From Planctomycetota bacterium (GTDB taxonomy: Bacteria > Planctomycetota > Phycisphaerae > UBA1845 > UTPLA1), in the NCBI GenBank assembly GCA_016235815.1, contig JACRIM010000004.1, positions 52,956-116,955 on the forward strand: a stretch of DNA of 64,000 nt. The letters run 5' to 3'. The position numbers were made by a program, and so were the translations under genes. Below are positions 41,383 through 50,773 of the stretch, in pieces. Under the pieces are notes generated by a model. That model had not been told where the DNA came from. It worked only from the letters and a program-made list of their open reading frames with translations, and ran no database searches. Every line of letters begins with the position of its first letter. The first letter of the stretch is position 1.

Positions 41383-42771
41383 ATGATGCGTTCCCGCGTA
41401 TTTGGATCATGCCTTGTCGCCTGTGCGATGCTCCTTCCCGGAGGAACGGCCTGCGTTCAGGCCTGCATCGAAGGTGCGCTCTTCACAAACGTGGGCAACG
41501 ACACGCAGGATCGCTACTTCCACCGCGCGAGCGTGCTGTCCAACGGCTTTGTCATGGTCAGTGGTGGGTTGAGGTTGCAGGTCTTCCCGTCGCCGTCGCT
41601 CATATCGTTAACCAACATTTCCTTTTTCAATCCATCGACGAACACGTTTTCGGCGTCATTCACTCCGCTCGGCGGCGGGGGTCCGGTCTCGCCCGTCCTC
41701 GCGACGGCACGCAGCAGTCACACCCAGACGACCTTGCTCGATGGCCGTGTGCTCATCACCGGCGGCAATGTGAACGCCGTCGGCACGAATCCCGGCCCGC
41801 CCACGGCGTCCGTCGAAATCTTCAATCCGCAAACCGGCCTCGTTGCCGCCGGGCCGCCGATGAGCGTCGCCCGCAGCGATCACCGCGCCAGCCTCCTGCC
41901 CGATGGTCGTGTCGTGGTCTCGGGTATGACAACCTGGCAGATCTTCGACCCGAACACCACGACGTGGTCCGCCAACTTTCCCATGGAAGAAGGCCGCATC
42001 GCCCACGCCGCTATCGTGCTGGTCGACTTCGCAGGCCCAGGCCAGCATCGCGTGTTGCTCATCGCCGGCGCGGGCAGCGCCCCCGATTCGCTCGAACTGC
42101 TGAATCCCGATGCTGGTACAAGCACGCCTATGCTCTCCATGCTCGACGAAGGAGTGGATGACCTCGCCGCCGGGCTGCTCGACGACGGCCGCGTGTTGAT
42201 TGTCGGCGGCCAGAGCATGATCACCGGCAACACGTTGAACACGACGTACCTCTACGACCCGCAGTCGGACACCATCGCTCCCGGCCCGGTAGTACCCAAT
42301 CGCGCAGGCGGAATCGCCGATCACCAGCTTGTCGAGAGGGGCCGCTTCATCGCCATCTTTGGTGGAGAGCAGGAACAGGCCGGTGCCGACATCGAATTGA
42401 ACTATGCCGCTGTATTCGACCGCGCTACCGAGTCGTGGACTTGGAATGGCGTGATGAACCACGTTCATGACGACTTCGCTTCTGCAACGCTTGCCGACGG
42501 CCGCGTTCTGCTCATCGATGGCGGCGTTCCGTTCTTAGGCGTCGAAGGCCCCTCGCGAACAGTGGAGACCTATGTGCCGGTCATGGTCCCCAAGGGCGAC
42601 ATGAATGCCAACCAAATCGTCGACCTGTCCGACCTGTTCGGGTTCGTGTCCGTGATGCTGGACCCGGGCACTGCCACTGCGCGGGAGGCCTGTGCAGCCG
42701 ACGGGAACGAGGATGAATCGCTGGACGGCCGGGACGTGATGCCGTTCATCGACGCGCTGGTCGCTCCTTAA
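41383..42771 (+). CDS. Exported kelch-like protein with dockerin-like tag
   Basis: A 462-residue protein with a signal peptide (MMRSRVFGSCLVACAMLLPG). About six kelch-like repeats follow, with blocks such as TTLLDGRVLITGGNVN, RASLLPDGRVVVSG and AGLLDDGRVLIVGGQS, suggesting a single six- or seven-bladed propeller. The C-terminus is the shared tag: GDMNANQIVDLSDLFGFVSV, a linker with one Cys, and ESLDGRDVMPFIDALVAP. It is thus a short relative in build of the protein at 13120. The function is unknown; a carbohydrate- or protein-binding role is likely. Confidence 0.82.
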   Translation: MMRSRVFGSCLVACAMLLPGGTACVQACIEGALFTNVGNDTQDRYFHRASVLSNGFVMVSGGLRLQVFPSPSLISLTNISFFNPSTNTFSASFTPLGGGGPVSPVLATARSSHTQTTLLDGRVLITGGNVNAVGTNPGPPTASVEIFNPQTGLVAAGPPMSVARSDHRASLLPDGRVVVSGMTTWQIFDPNTTTWSANFPMEEGRIAHAAIVLVDFAGPGQHRVLLIAGAGSAPDSLELLNPDAGTSTPMLSMLDEGVDDLAAGLLDDGRVLIVGGQSMITGNTLNTTYLYDPQSDTIAPGPVVPNRAGGIADHQLVERGRFIAIFGGEQEQAGADIELNYAAVFDRATESWTWNGVMNHVHDDFASATLADGRVLLIDGGVPFLGVEGPSRTVETYVPVMVPKGDMNANQIVDLSDLFGFVSVMLDPGTATAREACAADGNEDESLDGRDVMPFIDALVAP

Positions 42772-43116
42772 GGGAAGGCTGTGAAGGACTGATAATGAAT
42801 GGCAAGAACGAGAGGTTGCGCGTGTTTTGCCCCGAGCCAATTAATGCGGTAAGATTGAGATAAGGATGCAAGGCATTGAGATCCTAGGCGAATCGGCGGT
42901 GCGTCGATTCTCGTATCTCGTTGTCAGGGGCGGGCTTGCGTACGACCCGTCCGGGAAAACCCACCATCGGCTTGGCGGACGGCCACGGAATCGGTACCCC
43001 GCGAGTCAGAAACCCCCCGTAACAGACCGTGTGAACTGGTTTGACTACCATGTGACCTGCCGGTCGATAAACGTATGGGGTTCATGCGTGTCGAAACGGA
43101 AACCTTGGGCGTGCGA
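42772..43116. other. Gene-free stretch with a possible promoter
   Basis: No gene is supported. TTGACT (43041-43046) and GATAAA (43066-43071) are 19 bases apart and may drive the lipoprotein gene that starts at 43117. I see no convincing RNA structure in the rest. Confidence 0.35.
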
Positions 43117-45066
43117 ATGAAGCGTGTTGGTTTGCTTATTGTATTGGGCGCTACCGTGGCGATGTTCTCGGGTTGCGCCGTGCCGCAGCCGCGAGGCGGC
43201 GGCCAGTACAAGCGCATTCAGGAGCCGATGACGAAGGCCTGGTATCACCTCTACCTGCCCGAGGCCTACGTCAAGAATGGCGGCAAGCATCCGAATCCGA
43301 AAATGAAACGCTGGCCGCTGGTCATGACCTTTCACGGCATGAAGCCCTATGACAACGCCCTGCCACAGGAGCGCGAGTGGGAACAGCAGGCCGACATCTA
43401 CGGTTACATCGTCTGCGCCCCCGAGTTGGAGACCAGCGACTCCTTCATGGAATACCCCATCACGAAGGAGCATGACTACGTCCTTGCCGACAAGCGCAAC
43501 GTGATCGCGATTATGGATCACATCTTCTCAACGACCTACGCCGACCCCAAGCGGGTGCTCTCCACAAGCTGGTCCTGCGGTGGCTATCTGGCGCACTATT
43601 TCCCGAATCGATTCCCCGATCGCTTCGCCGCGATCGCCACGCGCCTTTCGAACTTTTCATCGAAGATCATGATCGATGAAACCGTGCCGCTCTATCGCGA
43701 TAAGATCCCCGTGGCCGTTTTCATCGGTGACGGCGATTTCCCGGCGTGCAAATCTGAATCCGAAGAGGCCGTGGCGTGGTATGTCGCCCGCGGCTTCCGT
43801 GTGGCCCGCGGCAAGATGATCGACAACATGGGCCATCGGCGCATTCCTCAGACCTGCGCCGCCTTCTTCGCCGAGCAGATCGGCCTCGAGCCGCTTCGAC
43901 CGACGGATGCCGCCCGCAGCGTGGCCGAAGTTCAGATGACCGAATATTTCCCGCCGCAAGACATGATTGCCCGATTGTCTCCGCCGTCGGGTCTGTTCCT
44001 TGCCTCGGCGAACAATTCCACGCGTTCAGCACGTTCTGCGAATCCTTCGTCCCCGCCAGTCGTGCCGCCCACCACCGGCAATCCGCCGCAGACCGAGCCG
44101 AAGCCATCTGCCGCGCGACCTTCTCCACAATTCGCGAACACCTCCGCCGGTCGCAAGTACAACGGTCGACCGACCTATGACCCGACGATTCCGACGGATG
44201 AACCGCGCGAAGCGACGAAGCCGCCCGCGACGCCGCCTTCGCAGCCGGTGAAAGTTGCGTCCGCCGATCGTTCGCGCGGCAACATGCTGGACCCGGTCAA
44301 ACAGGCGCCGACAAATACGACGCCTGACAAGCCCAAGCCGTCCCCCTTCGCCGTGATGCCGGAGAAGCCGAAGCAAACTCCGACGGAGAGCACGCCGAAA
44401 GTCGCTCAGAAGCCGCCGGTCAATCAGCCTGCGCCGCCAAAGACATCGACGCCGGTCGAGCGTGCCAAACCCGCGCCGAAGGACCCGTCGCGCGACAGTG
44501 CCATCGCCGCCAACACGCAGAAGACCCAGCCCAAGCCGGCCGCGAAGGAGCCGACGAAGACGGAGCCGGTGCAACTCTCATCCGTGCCTCCGCGAAATAC
44601 GACGCCCTTCACGCCGCAAAACGCCGGCCGTCGCGACTACGACAAATTGATGGACAAGCCGCGCGACTCGACGGGTAATCGTCCCTCGACACCGGCCCTG
44701 GCCGCCCCGCGCACGGCGAAGCTCGCCAGCGCGCAGCCGACCGTTTCTCCGACGGGCCGCCGGGCGCAGCGCGTGAACGTGCGAATCGCCGGCCCCGCCA
44801 TCGGCACATCGCCGCACTACCTCCGCTACAGCGTCGACCTGCCGCGCGAGACGCTCGAAGGCTCCGACATCCTCTGGATGGATAATGGTCTCTGGCTCGG
44901 CGACGAGGCGTCCGGTGCGAAGATTCTCGAATCCCCCGGCCTGCATTTCATCACGGTCCTCGTGGTCACCCGCGACGAAACCGAATACCGCGGCCAGGCC
45001 AAGATCCAGGTACTCGAACGAGCCCCCACGGCTTCAACCTATTCCCCAGGCCAGCGGCCGGGCTAG
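43117..45066 (+). CDS. Lipoprotein with alpha/beta-hydrolase domain and long disordered linker
   Basis: A 649-residue protein from the ATG at 43117. The first 20 residues are a lipoprotein signal with the lipobox MFSGC. Residues about 40-265 form an alpha/beta hydrolase of the feruloyl-esterase/PHB-depolymerase-like kind: WPLVMTFHGM near the oxyanion hole, STSWSCGGYL as nucleophile elbow (S-x-S-x-G rather than G-x-S-x-G), GDGDFPAC near the acid and MGHRRIP with the His. About 280 residues rich in Pro, Lys, Thr and Ala follow, probably disordered, then a C-terminal beta domain (VRIAGPAIGTSPHYLRYSVD). The linker may span the cell wall or periplasm. Confidence 0.75.
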   Translation: MKRVGLLIVLGATVAMFSGCAVPQPRGGGQYKRIQEPMTKAWYHLYLPEAYVKNGGKHPNPKMKRWPLVMTFHGMKPYDNALPQEREWEQQADIYGYIVCAPELETSDSFMEYPITKEHDYVLADKRNVIAIMDHIFSTTYADPKRVLSTSWSCGGYLAHYFPNRFPDRFAAIATRLSNFSSKIMIDETVPLYRDKIPVAVFIGDGDFPACKSESEEAVAWYVARGFRVARGKMIDNMGHRRIPQTCAAFFAEQIGLEPLRPTDAARSVAEVQMTEYFPPQDMIARLSPPSGLFLASANNSTRSARSANPSSPPVVPPTTGNPPQTEPKPSAARPSPQFANTSAGRKYNGRPTYDPTIPTDEPREATKPPATPPSQPVKVASADRSRGNMLDPVKQAPTNTTPDKPKPSPFAVMPEKPKQTPTESTPKVAQKPPVNQPAPPKTSTPVERAKPAPKDPSRDSAIAANTQKTQPKPAAKEPTKTEPVQLSSVPPRNTTPFTPQNAGRRDYDKLMDKPRDSTGNRPSTPALAAPRTAKLASAQPTVSPTGRRAQRVNVRIAGPAIGTSPHYLRYSVDLPRETLEGSDILWMDNGLWLGDEASGAKILESPGLHFITVLVVTRDETEYRGQAKIQVLERAPTASTYSPGQRPG

Positions 45067-45134
45067 CAATTTCCACGAACCGCCTCCCGTTTCTTTCGTA
45101 TACTCCGGGTCCGAATTGCTGCGAGGCCCGAACC

Positions 45135-45629
45135 ATGCTCATCCGAGACTTCACCGACCGTGACGTTGCCCCCGCCAACGAGCTGACCAACTCCTTCATC
45201 CGCGACACCGTCGTCCACTTCGGCTTCACGCCCGCGACCGACGAGGAGTTCGCCGAGATGTGGCGACAGGGCCGGGCGAAGTACCCGTGGATTGCCGCGG
45301 AGGAGAACGGCAGGTTTCTCGGCTATGCCAAGGCCGGCGTCTGGCGGACGCGCGATGCCTATCAATACACCGCCGAGGTGGGTATCTACATGGTTGAAAA
45401 TGCCCGCGGCAAAGGGCTTGGCAGCCAGTTGTACATCGAGCTGCTTGAGCGACTGCGAGCCGCCGGTTTTCACTCGGCCATCGGCGGCGTCACGCTTCCC
45501 AACGAGGCGTCGGTGCGCCTGCATGAAGCGCTCGGCTTTCGCAAGGTCGGCGTTTTCCGCGAGGTCGGCCGCAAGTTCGACGCATGGCATGATGTCGGCT
45601 TCTGGCAGATCGACCTCGTTTCCGCCTGA
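45135..45629 (+). CDS. GNAT-family N-acetyltransferase
   Basis: A 164-residue GNAT enzyme of the phosphinothricin-acetyltransferase-like type: AEVGIYMVENARGKGLGSQL is the acetyl-CoA binding motif A, and ALGFRKVGVFREVGRKFDAWHD with DVGFWQIDL is the typical end of this subgroup. It acetylates a small amine; the substrate is not known. No operon partner is evident; the next gene starts 60 bases later. Confidence 0.9.
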   Translation: MLIRDFTDRDVAPANELTNSFIRDTVVHFGFTPATDEEFAEMWRQGRAKYPWIAAEENGRFLGYAKAGVWRTRDAYQYTAEVGIYMVENARGKGLGSQLYIELLERLRAAGFHSAIGGVTLPNEASVRLHEALGFRKVGVFREVGRKFDAWHDVGFWQIDLVSA

Positions 45630-45689
45630 TGCTTGGACGCACGCGCCCCCGCCTTTACCATACGGCATCACAACCTATAGGAGTCGCCC

Positions 45690-47108
45690 GTGCCTGTTGA
45701 TCGCGTTGCCGTTATTGGTCTGGATTGTGCCGAGCCGTCCCTCGTCTTCGACCGCTGGGCCGACAAGCTGCCGAACCTCAGCGCGTTGCGCAATCGCGGC
45801 TGCTTCGGAAATCTCACAAGCTGCATGCCGCCCATCACGGTACCCGCGTGGAGCTGCATGGCCTCGTCGAAAGACCCCGGCACCCTTGGCATTTACGGCT
45901 TTCGCAATCGCAAGGATCACACCTACGACGGCCTGTCGATTGCGATGTCGACCGCGGTGAAGGAGCCGCGCGTCTGGGACATCCTCACGGCCGCGGGCGA
46001 TCCGTCGATCGTTGTCGGCGTCCCCGGAACCTTTCCAATCGTGAAGCCGATTAACGGGCACATGATTTCGTGCTTCCTTACGCCAAACCCCGAGGATGCC
46101 TACGGCAACGACGATGTAGCGAAACAATTCACCTCGCCGCCGAGCCTGAAGAACACGCTTCGCGAGCTGGTCGGCGAGTACATGGTTGATGTGAAGGGAT
46201 TCCGTACCGACGACAAGGCCTGGCTCCTCGAACAGATTTATCAGATGACGAACCGGCGGCACAAGGTCGTCATGCACCTGCTCGCGTCACAGCCGTGGAA
46301 GCTGCTCTGGTCCGTCGAGATGGGCACCGACCGCATCCATCACGGCTTTTGGCAATACTTCGACCCCGAACATCACCGCTACGAAAAAGGCAACATGTTC
46401 GAGTCCGCCATCGGGCGGTACTACATCCACCTCGACAAGCAGATCGGCGAGATGATCGCCGCCTGCGACCCGGCGCGCACGGCCTTTCTTGTCGTCTCCG
46501 ATCACGGCGCGAAGCGCATGGACGGCGGGCTGTGCTTTAATGACTGGTTGATTCGCGAAGGCTATATGGTCATGAAAGAGAAGCCCGCGAAGCCAACGAA
46601 GTTCGAGTTCAAGAATGTGGATTGGTCAAAGACGAAGGTCTGGGGCGAGGGCGGCTATTACGGCCGCTGCTTCCTGAATGTCGCCGGCCGAGAGCCGCAG
46701 GGCATCGTGCCGCAGGCAGACTATGAGAAGCTGCGCGACGAGCTGATCCGCAAGCTGGAAGCCCTGCCCGACGACAAGGGCCGACCGATGGGCACGCGCG
46801 TCTACAAGCCCGAGTCGATCTACAAACACGTGAACGGCGTCGCCCCCGACCTCATCGCGATCTTCGGCGATCTGCACTGGCGCAGCGTCGGCACCGTCGG
46901 CAACGAGAGCATCTACACCTTCGCCAATGACACCGGCCCGGATGATGCCAACCACGCCCAGCAGGGCATGTACATCCTCGCCACCCCCGACGGCGCAACC
47001 CCGCGCGGCCGCGTCGATGGCCCAACGCTCTACGACGTGACGCCGACGATCCTCAAGCTGCTTGGCAAGCCCGTCCCCGGCGACATGATCGGCAAGCCGC
47101 TGGTGTAA
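45690..47108 (+). CDS. Type I phosphodiesterase/nucleotide pyrophosphatase-family protein
   Basis: A 472-residue protein of the alkaline-phosphatase fold. VAVIGLDCAEPSLVF carries the first metal Asp, PITVPAWSCMASSKDPG the position of the catalytic Thr/Ser, MGTDRIHHGFWQYFD the second metal Asp/His pair and VVSDHGAKRMDGG the DHG motif; MYILATPDG and YDVTPTILKLLG complete the family pattern. The substrate is unknown. It has no signal peptide. The start is GTG at 45690, supported by AGGAG seven bases upstream. Confidence 0.87.
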   Translation: MPVDRVAVIGLDCAEPSLVFDRWADKLPNLSALRNRGCFGNLTSCMPPITVPAWSCMASSKDPGTLGIYGFRNRKDHTYDGLSIAMSTAVKEPRVWDILTAAGDPSIVVGVPGTFPIVKPINGHMISCFLTPNPEDAYGNDDVAKQFTSPPSLKNTLRELVGEYMVDVKGFRTDDKAWLLEQIYQMTNRRHKVVMHLLASQPWKLLWSVEMGTDRIHHGFWQYFDPEHHRYEKGNMFESAIGRYYIHLDKQIGEMIAACDPARTAFLVVSDHGAKRMDGGLCFNDWLIREGYMVMKEKPAKPTKFEFKNVDWSKTKVWGEGGYYGRCFLNVAGREPQGIVPQADYEKLRDELIRKLEALPDDKGRPMGTRVYKPESIYKHVNGVAPDLIAIFGDLHWRSVGTVGNESIYTFANDTGPDDANHAQQGMYILATPDGATPRGRVDGPTLYDVTPTILKLLGKPVPGDMIGKPLV

Positions 47109-47123
47109 TTCCGATACGGCTGA

Positions 47124-49079
47124 CTATCGAATCGCTGAAGTATCAATCGCCCCGTCCTCTGCCGGCGGCAGTTCCCGACCTTCGACCGTGAATAATCCCA
47201 CGCCCATGCCCGATCCATCCTGATTCTCGACGAGGATGTTTCGCGGCCCGATGGTCGCGCCCGGTGCGATCACAAACGACAACCCGTCGAGCGACGTCCC
47301 CAGTCCATTCGGCATTGCCGTGCCTACTACGCTTACGCCGCCGCCCGTCACGGTCACATGCGCTGCGGTCACATGCTTGAAGTTCGTTCCCGAGAGGATC
47401 ACCGGAACCGTGTGTCCACGACGCCCATGATTTGGTGAGACGTCATTGATCGTCGTTGCCGCCGCAAAGACCGTGACATGAATCGTGTCGGTGCCCACGA
47501 ATCCGTTCGAGTCCGTCACTCGCAGCGTCACGTCGTGCACGCCGTTCGACCAGTAGAACTGCTTCGGCGTCGGCGTGTTCAGTTGATCGAGGATGCCATC
47601 GCCGTCCGTGTCCCAGTCGTAGCGCACGATCGTCGCCCCGGCCTCCGTCGCATACGAATTGAGATGCCCCATGAAGTAGCAATCCGAGTACGCCGCGATG
47701 ATCTTGTCGATCCCGGCGATCGCCTTCGGCGGCGCCTTGGCTGTGTCCATGCGGATGGTCAGGTCATAGAGCTGCAGGAACTGGTTGAGCGGCGGATTCG
47801 GTCCCATGTCATACACGCGCACGGTGTAGGTTCCCGGAAGCAGTGCCGAGACGGTGGTGATTTCCGACAATCCCGGTGGTGCGGCCATCGCTGAACGGAT
47901 GATCTGGCTACCGTCCGCGCTGCGAAGCTCAAGCGCCAAGTCGCCGGCTCGCTTTGCGTCCACGGTCGTTGCACTGCCCAGGCAAGAATTCTCCTGTTGC
48001 CCCATCAGCGACGACGCCCCGACCGGCGTCACCAGAATCTGGATCGTTCCCACGTCATACGAATCAAAGCTGAATCGGAACCAATCCTGATTCGTCCCGT
48101 TCGGTCCATCCGCGCCATTGGTCGAAAGCAGCCGTTCCACCACCGACCGCTTGGAAGGCGAAGTCAGATTTCCGAAATCATGCGCCGTCGCCGCCGTGTG
48201 GTTTCCCGCGAAGCGATCCCCATAGTTCCGCTGCACGGCCCGTATCTCATCCTGCTGCACCATGTCGAACACCGCCGTCAGAAACGGCTCCATGAGCTTC
48301 GTCTGGCTGCACGGTACCGTGTGAATGAACCCCAGCCCATGCCCATGCTCGTGGGCGATGACGTTGCGCAATTTACGATAGTTGTTTGTCGGGTCGCTCA
48401 GCGTCGACGGTTCGAAGTACGACGTGTTGATGCACATGTCCGAGCCTTGCACGCTGACAAAGCTGCTGCTCGGAAAGGCGTTGTAGGCGATGAAGTTCGG
48501 AATGCCTGCGTTCATCCCGCCGATGCGAATGTCACCCCGCGTCGGCAGTCTCGGCAACTCCTCGTCCATCGGCGAGTGATTGTCCTGCACCTCCGCGTAT
48601 TGCATCCCGGAGAGCCGTCGCCAAGAGGCCAGCCCCTGACGGATGTACTCCCGGCCCCGGTCGAGGTTGTAAATGCCGAAGAGGCCGTACAACTTCTCGT
48701 TCAGCCGATTGCGATTGACCGGGAAAACCTCCTCGATGCCCCAGTTGATTCCGTCGGTTGGAAAACTGTAGGTCAGCCGCGCTGGCACGGCCCGGCTCGC
48801 AGGCCCCTGCATCCCATCCCCCGTCCACACCACCACGTCATGAAAAAATCGCTCTCCAGCGAGCGGATTCATCGTCGGCGGCAGCGCGGCAAACCGCCGA
48901 ATGATCTCGGCCTGTTCCTCATCGGTCAGATTATCGGGGTAGCACGCCAGCGGCGTGAAGGCGCGCACGGACACCGGCGCAACATGATTCGGCACTTGCG
49001 ACGCGATGTATCCGAATGCGCCGGTTATCGTCGCCAGCAGCGCGGCCGCCGCGACCCTCGATCGAGCTTGCGATTGCAT
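47124..49079 (-). CDS. Secreted matrixin-like metalloprotease with PPC, PKD-like and IPT domains
   Basis: A 651-residue protein with a signal/anchor at 8-25. The zinc site is complete: AHEHGHGLGFIH, the HExGHxxGxxH form of matrixin-type metzincins, near residue 245. A PPC-like domain (NQDWFRFSFDSYD...GTYTVRVYD), a PKD-like domain (YDWDTDGDGILD; GVHDVTLRVTDSNGFVG) and an IPT/TIG domain (VSPNHGRRGHTVPVILSG) follow. No dockerin-like tag is present. It probably degrades extracellular protein. It converges with the phosphodiesterase-family gene. Confidence 0.85.
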   Translation of the reverse strand: MQSQARSRVAAAALLATITGAFGYIASQVPNHVAPVSVRAFTPLACYPDNLTDEEQAEIIRRFAALPPTMNPLAGERFFHDVVVWTGDGMQGPASRAVPARLTYSFPTDGINWGIEEVFPVNRNRLNEKLYGLFGIYNLDRGREYIRQGLASWRRLSGMQYAEVQDNHSPMDEELPRLPTRGDIRIGGMNAGIPNFIAYNAFPSSSFVSVQGSDMCINTSYFEPSTLSDPTNNYRKLRNVIAHEHGHGLGFIHTVPCSQTKLMEPFLTAVFDMVQQDEIRAVQRNYGDRFAGNHTAATAHDFGNLTSPSKRSVVERLLSTNGADGPNGTNQDWFRFSFDSYDVGTIQILVTPVGASSLMGQQENSCLGSATTVDAKRAGDLALELRSADGSQIIRSAMAAPPGLSEITTVSALLPGTYTVRVYDMGPNPPLNQFLQLYDLTIRMDTAKAPPKAIAGIDKIIAAYSDCYFMGHLNSYATEAGATIVRYDWDTDGDGILDQLNTPTPKQFYWSNGVHDVTLRVTDSNGFVGTDTIHVTVFAAATTINDVSPNHGRRGHTVPVILSGTNFKHVTAAHVTVTGGGVSVVGTAMPNGLGTSLDGLSFVIAPGATIGPRNILVENQDGSGMGVGLFTVEGRELPPAEDGAIDTSAIR

Positions 49080-49228
49080 CGATGGAACCCCTCGGGAAAC
49101 GCTCGCCTGTCACTATTCTACCCGCTTCCCCGCACCAGCACGCCGAAAACTTATGTGAAGGCGAACGGTGGGCTTCCTCGTGTTGAAACAACGCCTCCAG
49201 CGTGGTATTGTGCCCACCCTGTTTGGCC

Positions 49229-49312
49229 GGGCGTGTGTCCGAGTGGCCAAAGGAGACGGGCTGTAAACCCGTTGGCTTAACGCCTTCGCTGGTTCGAATC
49301 CAGCCGCGCCCA
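49229..49312 (+). tRNA. tRNA-Tyr (GTA)
   Basis: A class II tRNA of 84 bases. The acceptor stem GGGCGTG pairs with CGCGCCC (49305-49311) with one G-U pair. The anticodon stem ACGGG/CCCGT encloses loop CTGTAAA with anticodon GTA. A long variable arm and the T-loop GGTTCGAATCC are present. CCA is not encoded; A49312 is the discriminator. Confidence 0.97.
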
Positions 49313-49366
49313 TTCGATTTGACGCCCCGCCTGTGGCGGTGCGATTCCGTTCATAGCCCGACCCGA

Positions 49367-49972
49367 ATGAACCTCCCCAACCAAATCACCATCGGGCGCT
49401 TCTTCCTTTCCGTCATATTCCTCGTCGGCCTCGCGACCTTTTCATGGAAGACCCGCGCCGATCAACTATGGCTCCTTGATGCCGCCTTTTGGATTTTCAT
49501 CGTGGCCGCCCTCACCGATATTCTCGACGGCTACCTCGCCCGCAAGCAGAACCAGGTTACCTCCTTCGGCCGAATCCTCGATCCATTCGTCGACAAGGCC
49601 CTCGTCTGTGGTGCGTTCATCCTTCTGCTCGGTACGGGCTTCATCGACGAGACCGGCCACAACGTCACCGGCCTCTCCGGCTGGATGGTCGTAATCATTG
49701 TCGCGAGGGAAATGCTCGTCAGCGGCCTGCGCGGATTCAGCGAATCCAAGGGCAAACCGTATGCCGCGAATTACTGGGGCAAGGCCAAGATGCTTGTGCA
49801 GTGCATCACCGTGCCGGTCATACTGAAATCCGTCGGCAATTGGCGCGACCTCCCGTGGATCATGACCTGCCGAACCGTCATGATCTGGCTCACCGTCATC
49901 GTCACCGCGATCAGCGTCGTTTCTTATCTCGTCGCATCACGCGAGGCCCTGTCGGAGCGTTCCCGTGTCTGA
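49367..49972 (+). CDS. pgsA: CDP-diacylglycerol-glycerol-3-phosphate 3-phosphatidyltransferase
   Basis: Makes phosphatidylglycerol phosphate, the first step of acidic phospholipid synthesis. The 201 residues begin MNLPNQITIGRFFLSV, the typical PgsA start, and hold the full motif TDILDGYLARKQ...FGRILDPFVDK. VAREMLVSGLRGF is a further PgsA block. Of the two related enzymes in the window this is the better PgsA candidate. It overlaps uppP by eight bases and follows tRNA-Tyr by 54 bases. Confidence 0.92.
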   Translation: MNLPNQITIGRFFLSVIFLVGLATFSWKTRADQLWLLDAAFWIFIVAALTDILDGYLARKQNQVTSFGRILDPFVDKALVCGAFILLLGTGFIDETGHNVTGLSGWMVVIIVAREMLVSGLRGFSESKGKPYAANYWGKAKMLVQCITVPVILKSVGNWRDLPWIMTCRTVMIWLTVIVTAISVVSYLVASREALSERSRV

Positions 49973-50771
49973 CATCATGCGAGCCGTCATCCTCGGCATC
50001 ATCGAAGGGCTGACCGAGTTTCTCCCCGTCTCCAGCACGGGCCACATGATCCTCGCCATGCCCGCGCTGAAAATCGATCCCGAAGCTGCCCCGTGGAAAA
50101 CGTTTCTTTATTTCATTCAGATCGGCGCCGTTTTCGCCATCATCATTTATTTCTGGAAGCGGCTCTGGTTTCAAATGCTCCGCCTGAAGGTCGGCGGGCT
50201 GCGAAATCATTTGCTCACCAAATTGGTCGTCGCATCCATCCCGGCCGCTGCGATCGGCCTGCCATTCAACAGTTGGATCGAAGATCATTTCGAAACGCCC
50301 GTCTTCGTTGCGGCGGCACTCATCGTCGGCGCGATCGTGATGGAGTTGATCGAACGGCGTTATTGGTCGCAGGGTGAAGGCGATTCGTCCGGGGTTACGC
50401 TCCGTCAGGCCTTCTTCATCGGCCTCGCCCAGTGCTTCAGCATCATTCCGGGAATGTCCCGCTCCATGTCCACCATCATGGGAGGTCTCGTCGTCGGCCT
50501 TCGACCAGCCGTGGCGGCGGAGTTTTCGTTCTACCTCGCCATTCCCACGCTGCTCGGCGCGGGTCTGCTGAAGCTGGTGAAGCACCACAAGGAAATGCAC
50601 GCGCAGGAGGCGCTGCTGCTCGGCGTCGGCTTCATGACCGCCTTTGTCGCGGCCATGCTCGTCGTGCATCCATTTATGCAGTTTGTGAAACGCCGACGCC
50701 TTCGCCCGTTCGCGATTTATCGCGTGGTGCTCGGCATCGGTGTCCTCGCATGGTGGGGCCTGAACCGATAG
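49965..50771 (+). CDS. uppP: Undecaprenyl-diphosphatase
   Basis: Membrane enzyme that recycles undecaprenyl pyrophosphate for peptidoglycan and other envelope glycans. The 268 residues show ILGIIEGLTEFLPVSSTGHM, with the catalytic Glu and the SSTGH loop, and FSIIPGMSRSMSTIMGGL, the second active-site block (PGxSRS). The GTG at 49965 is used since it gives the usual length; the ATG at 49977 would shorten it by four residues. The overlap with pgsA suggests co-translation. Confidence 0.95.
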   Translation: MSDIMRAVILGIIEGLTEFLPVSSTGHMILAMPALKIDPEAAPWKTFLYFIQIGAVFAIIIYFWKRLWFQMLRLKVGGLRNHLLTKLVVASIPAAAIGLPFNSWIEDHFETPVFVAAALIVGAIVMELIERRYWSQGEGDSSGVTLRQAFFIGLAQCFSIIPGMSRSMSTIMGGLVVGLRPAVAAEFSFYLAIPTLLGAGLLKLVKHHKEMHAQEALLLGVGFMTAFVAAMLVVHPFMQFVKRRRLRPFAIYRVVLGIGVLAWWGLNR

Positions 50772-50773
50772 CG

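Noticed and set aside
47997..49280. A 427-codon plus-strand frame
   Set aside because: Antisense to the matrixin-like protease and runs into the tRNA-Tyr gene.
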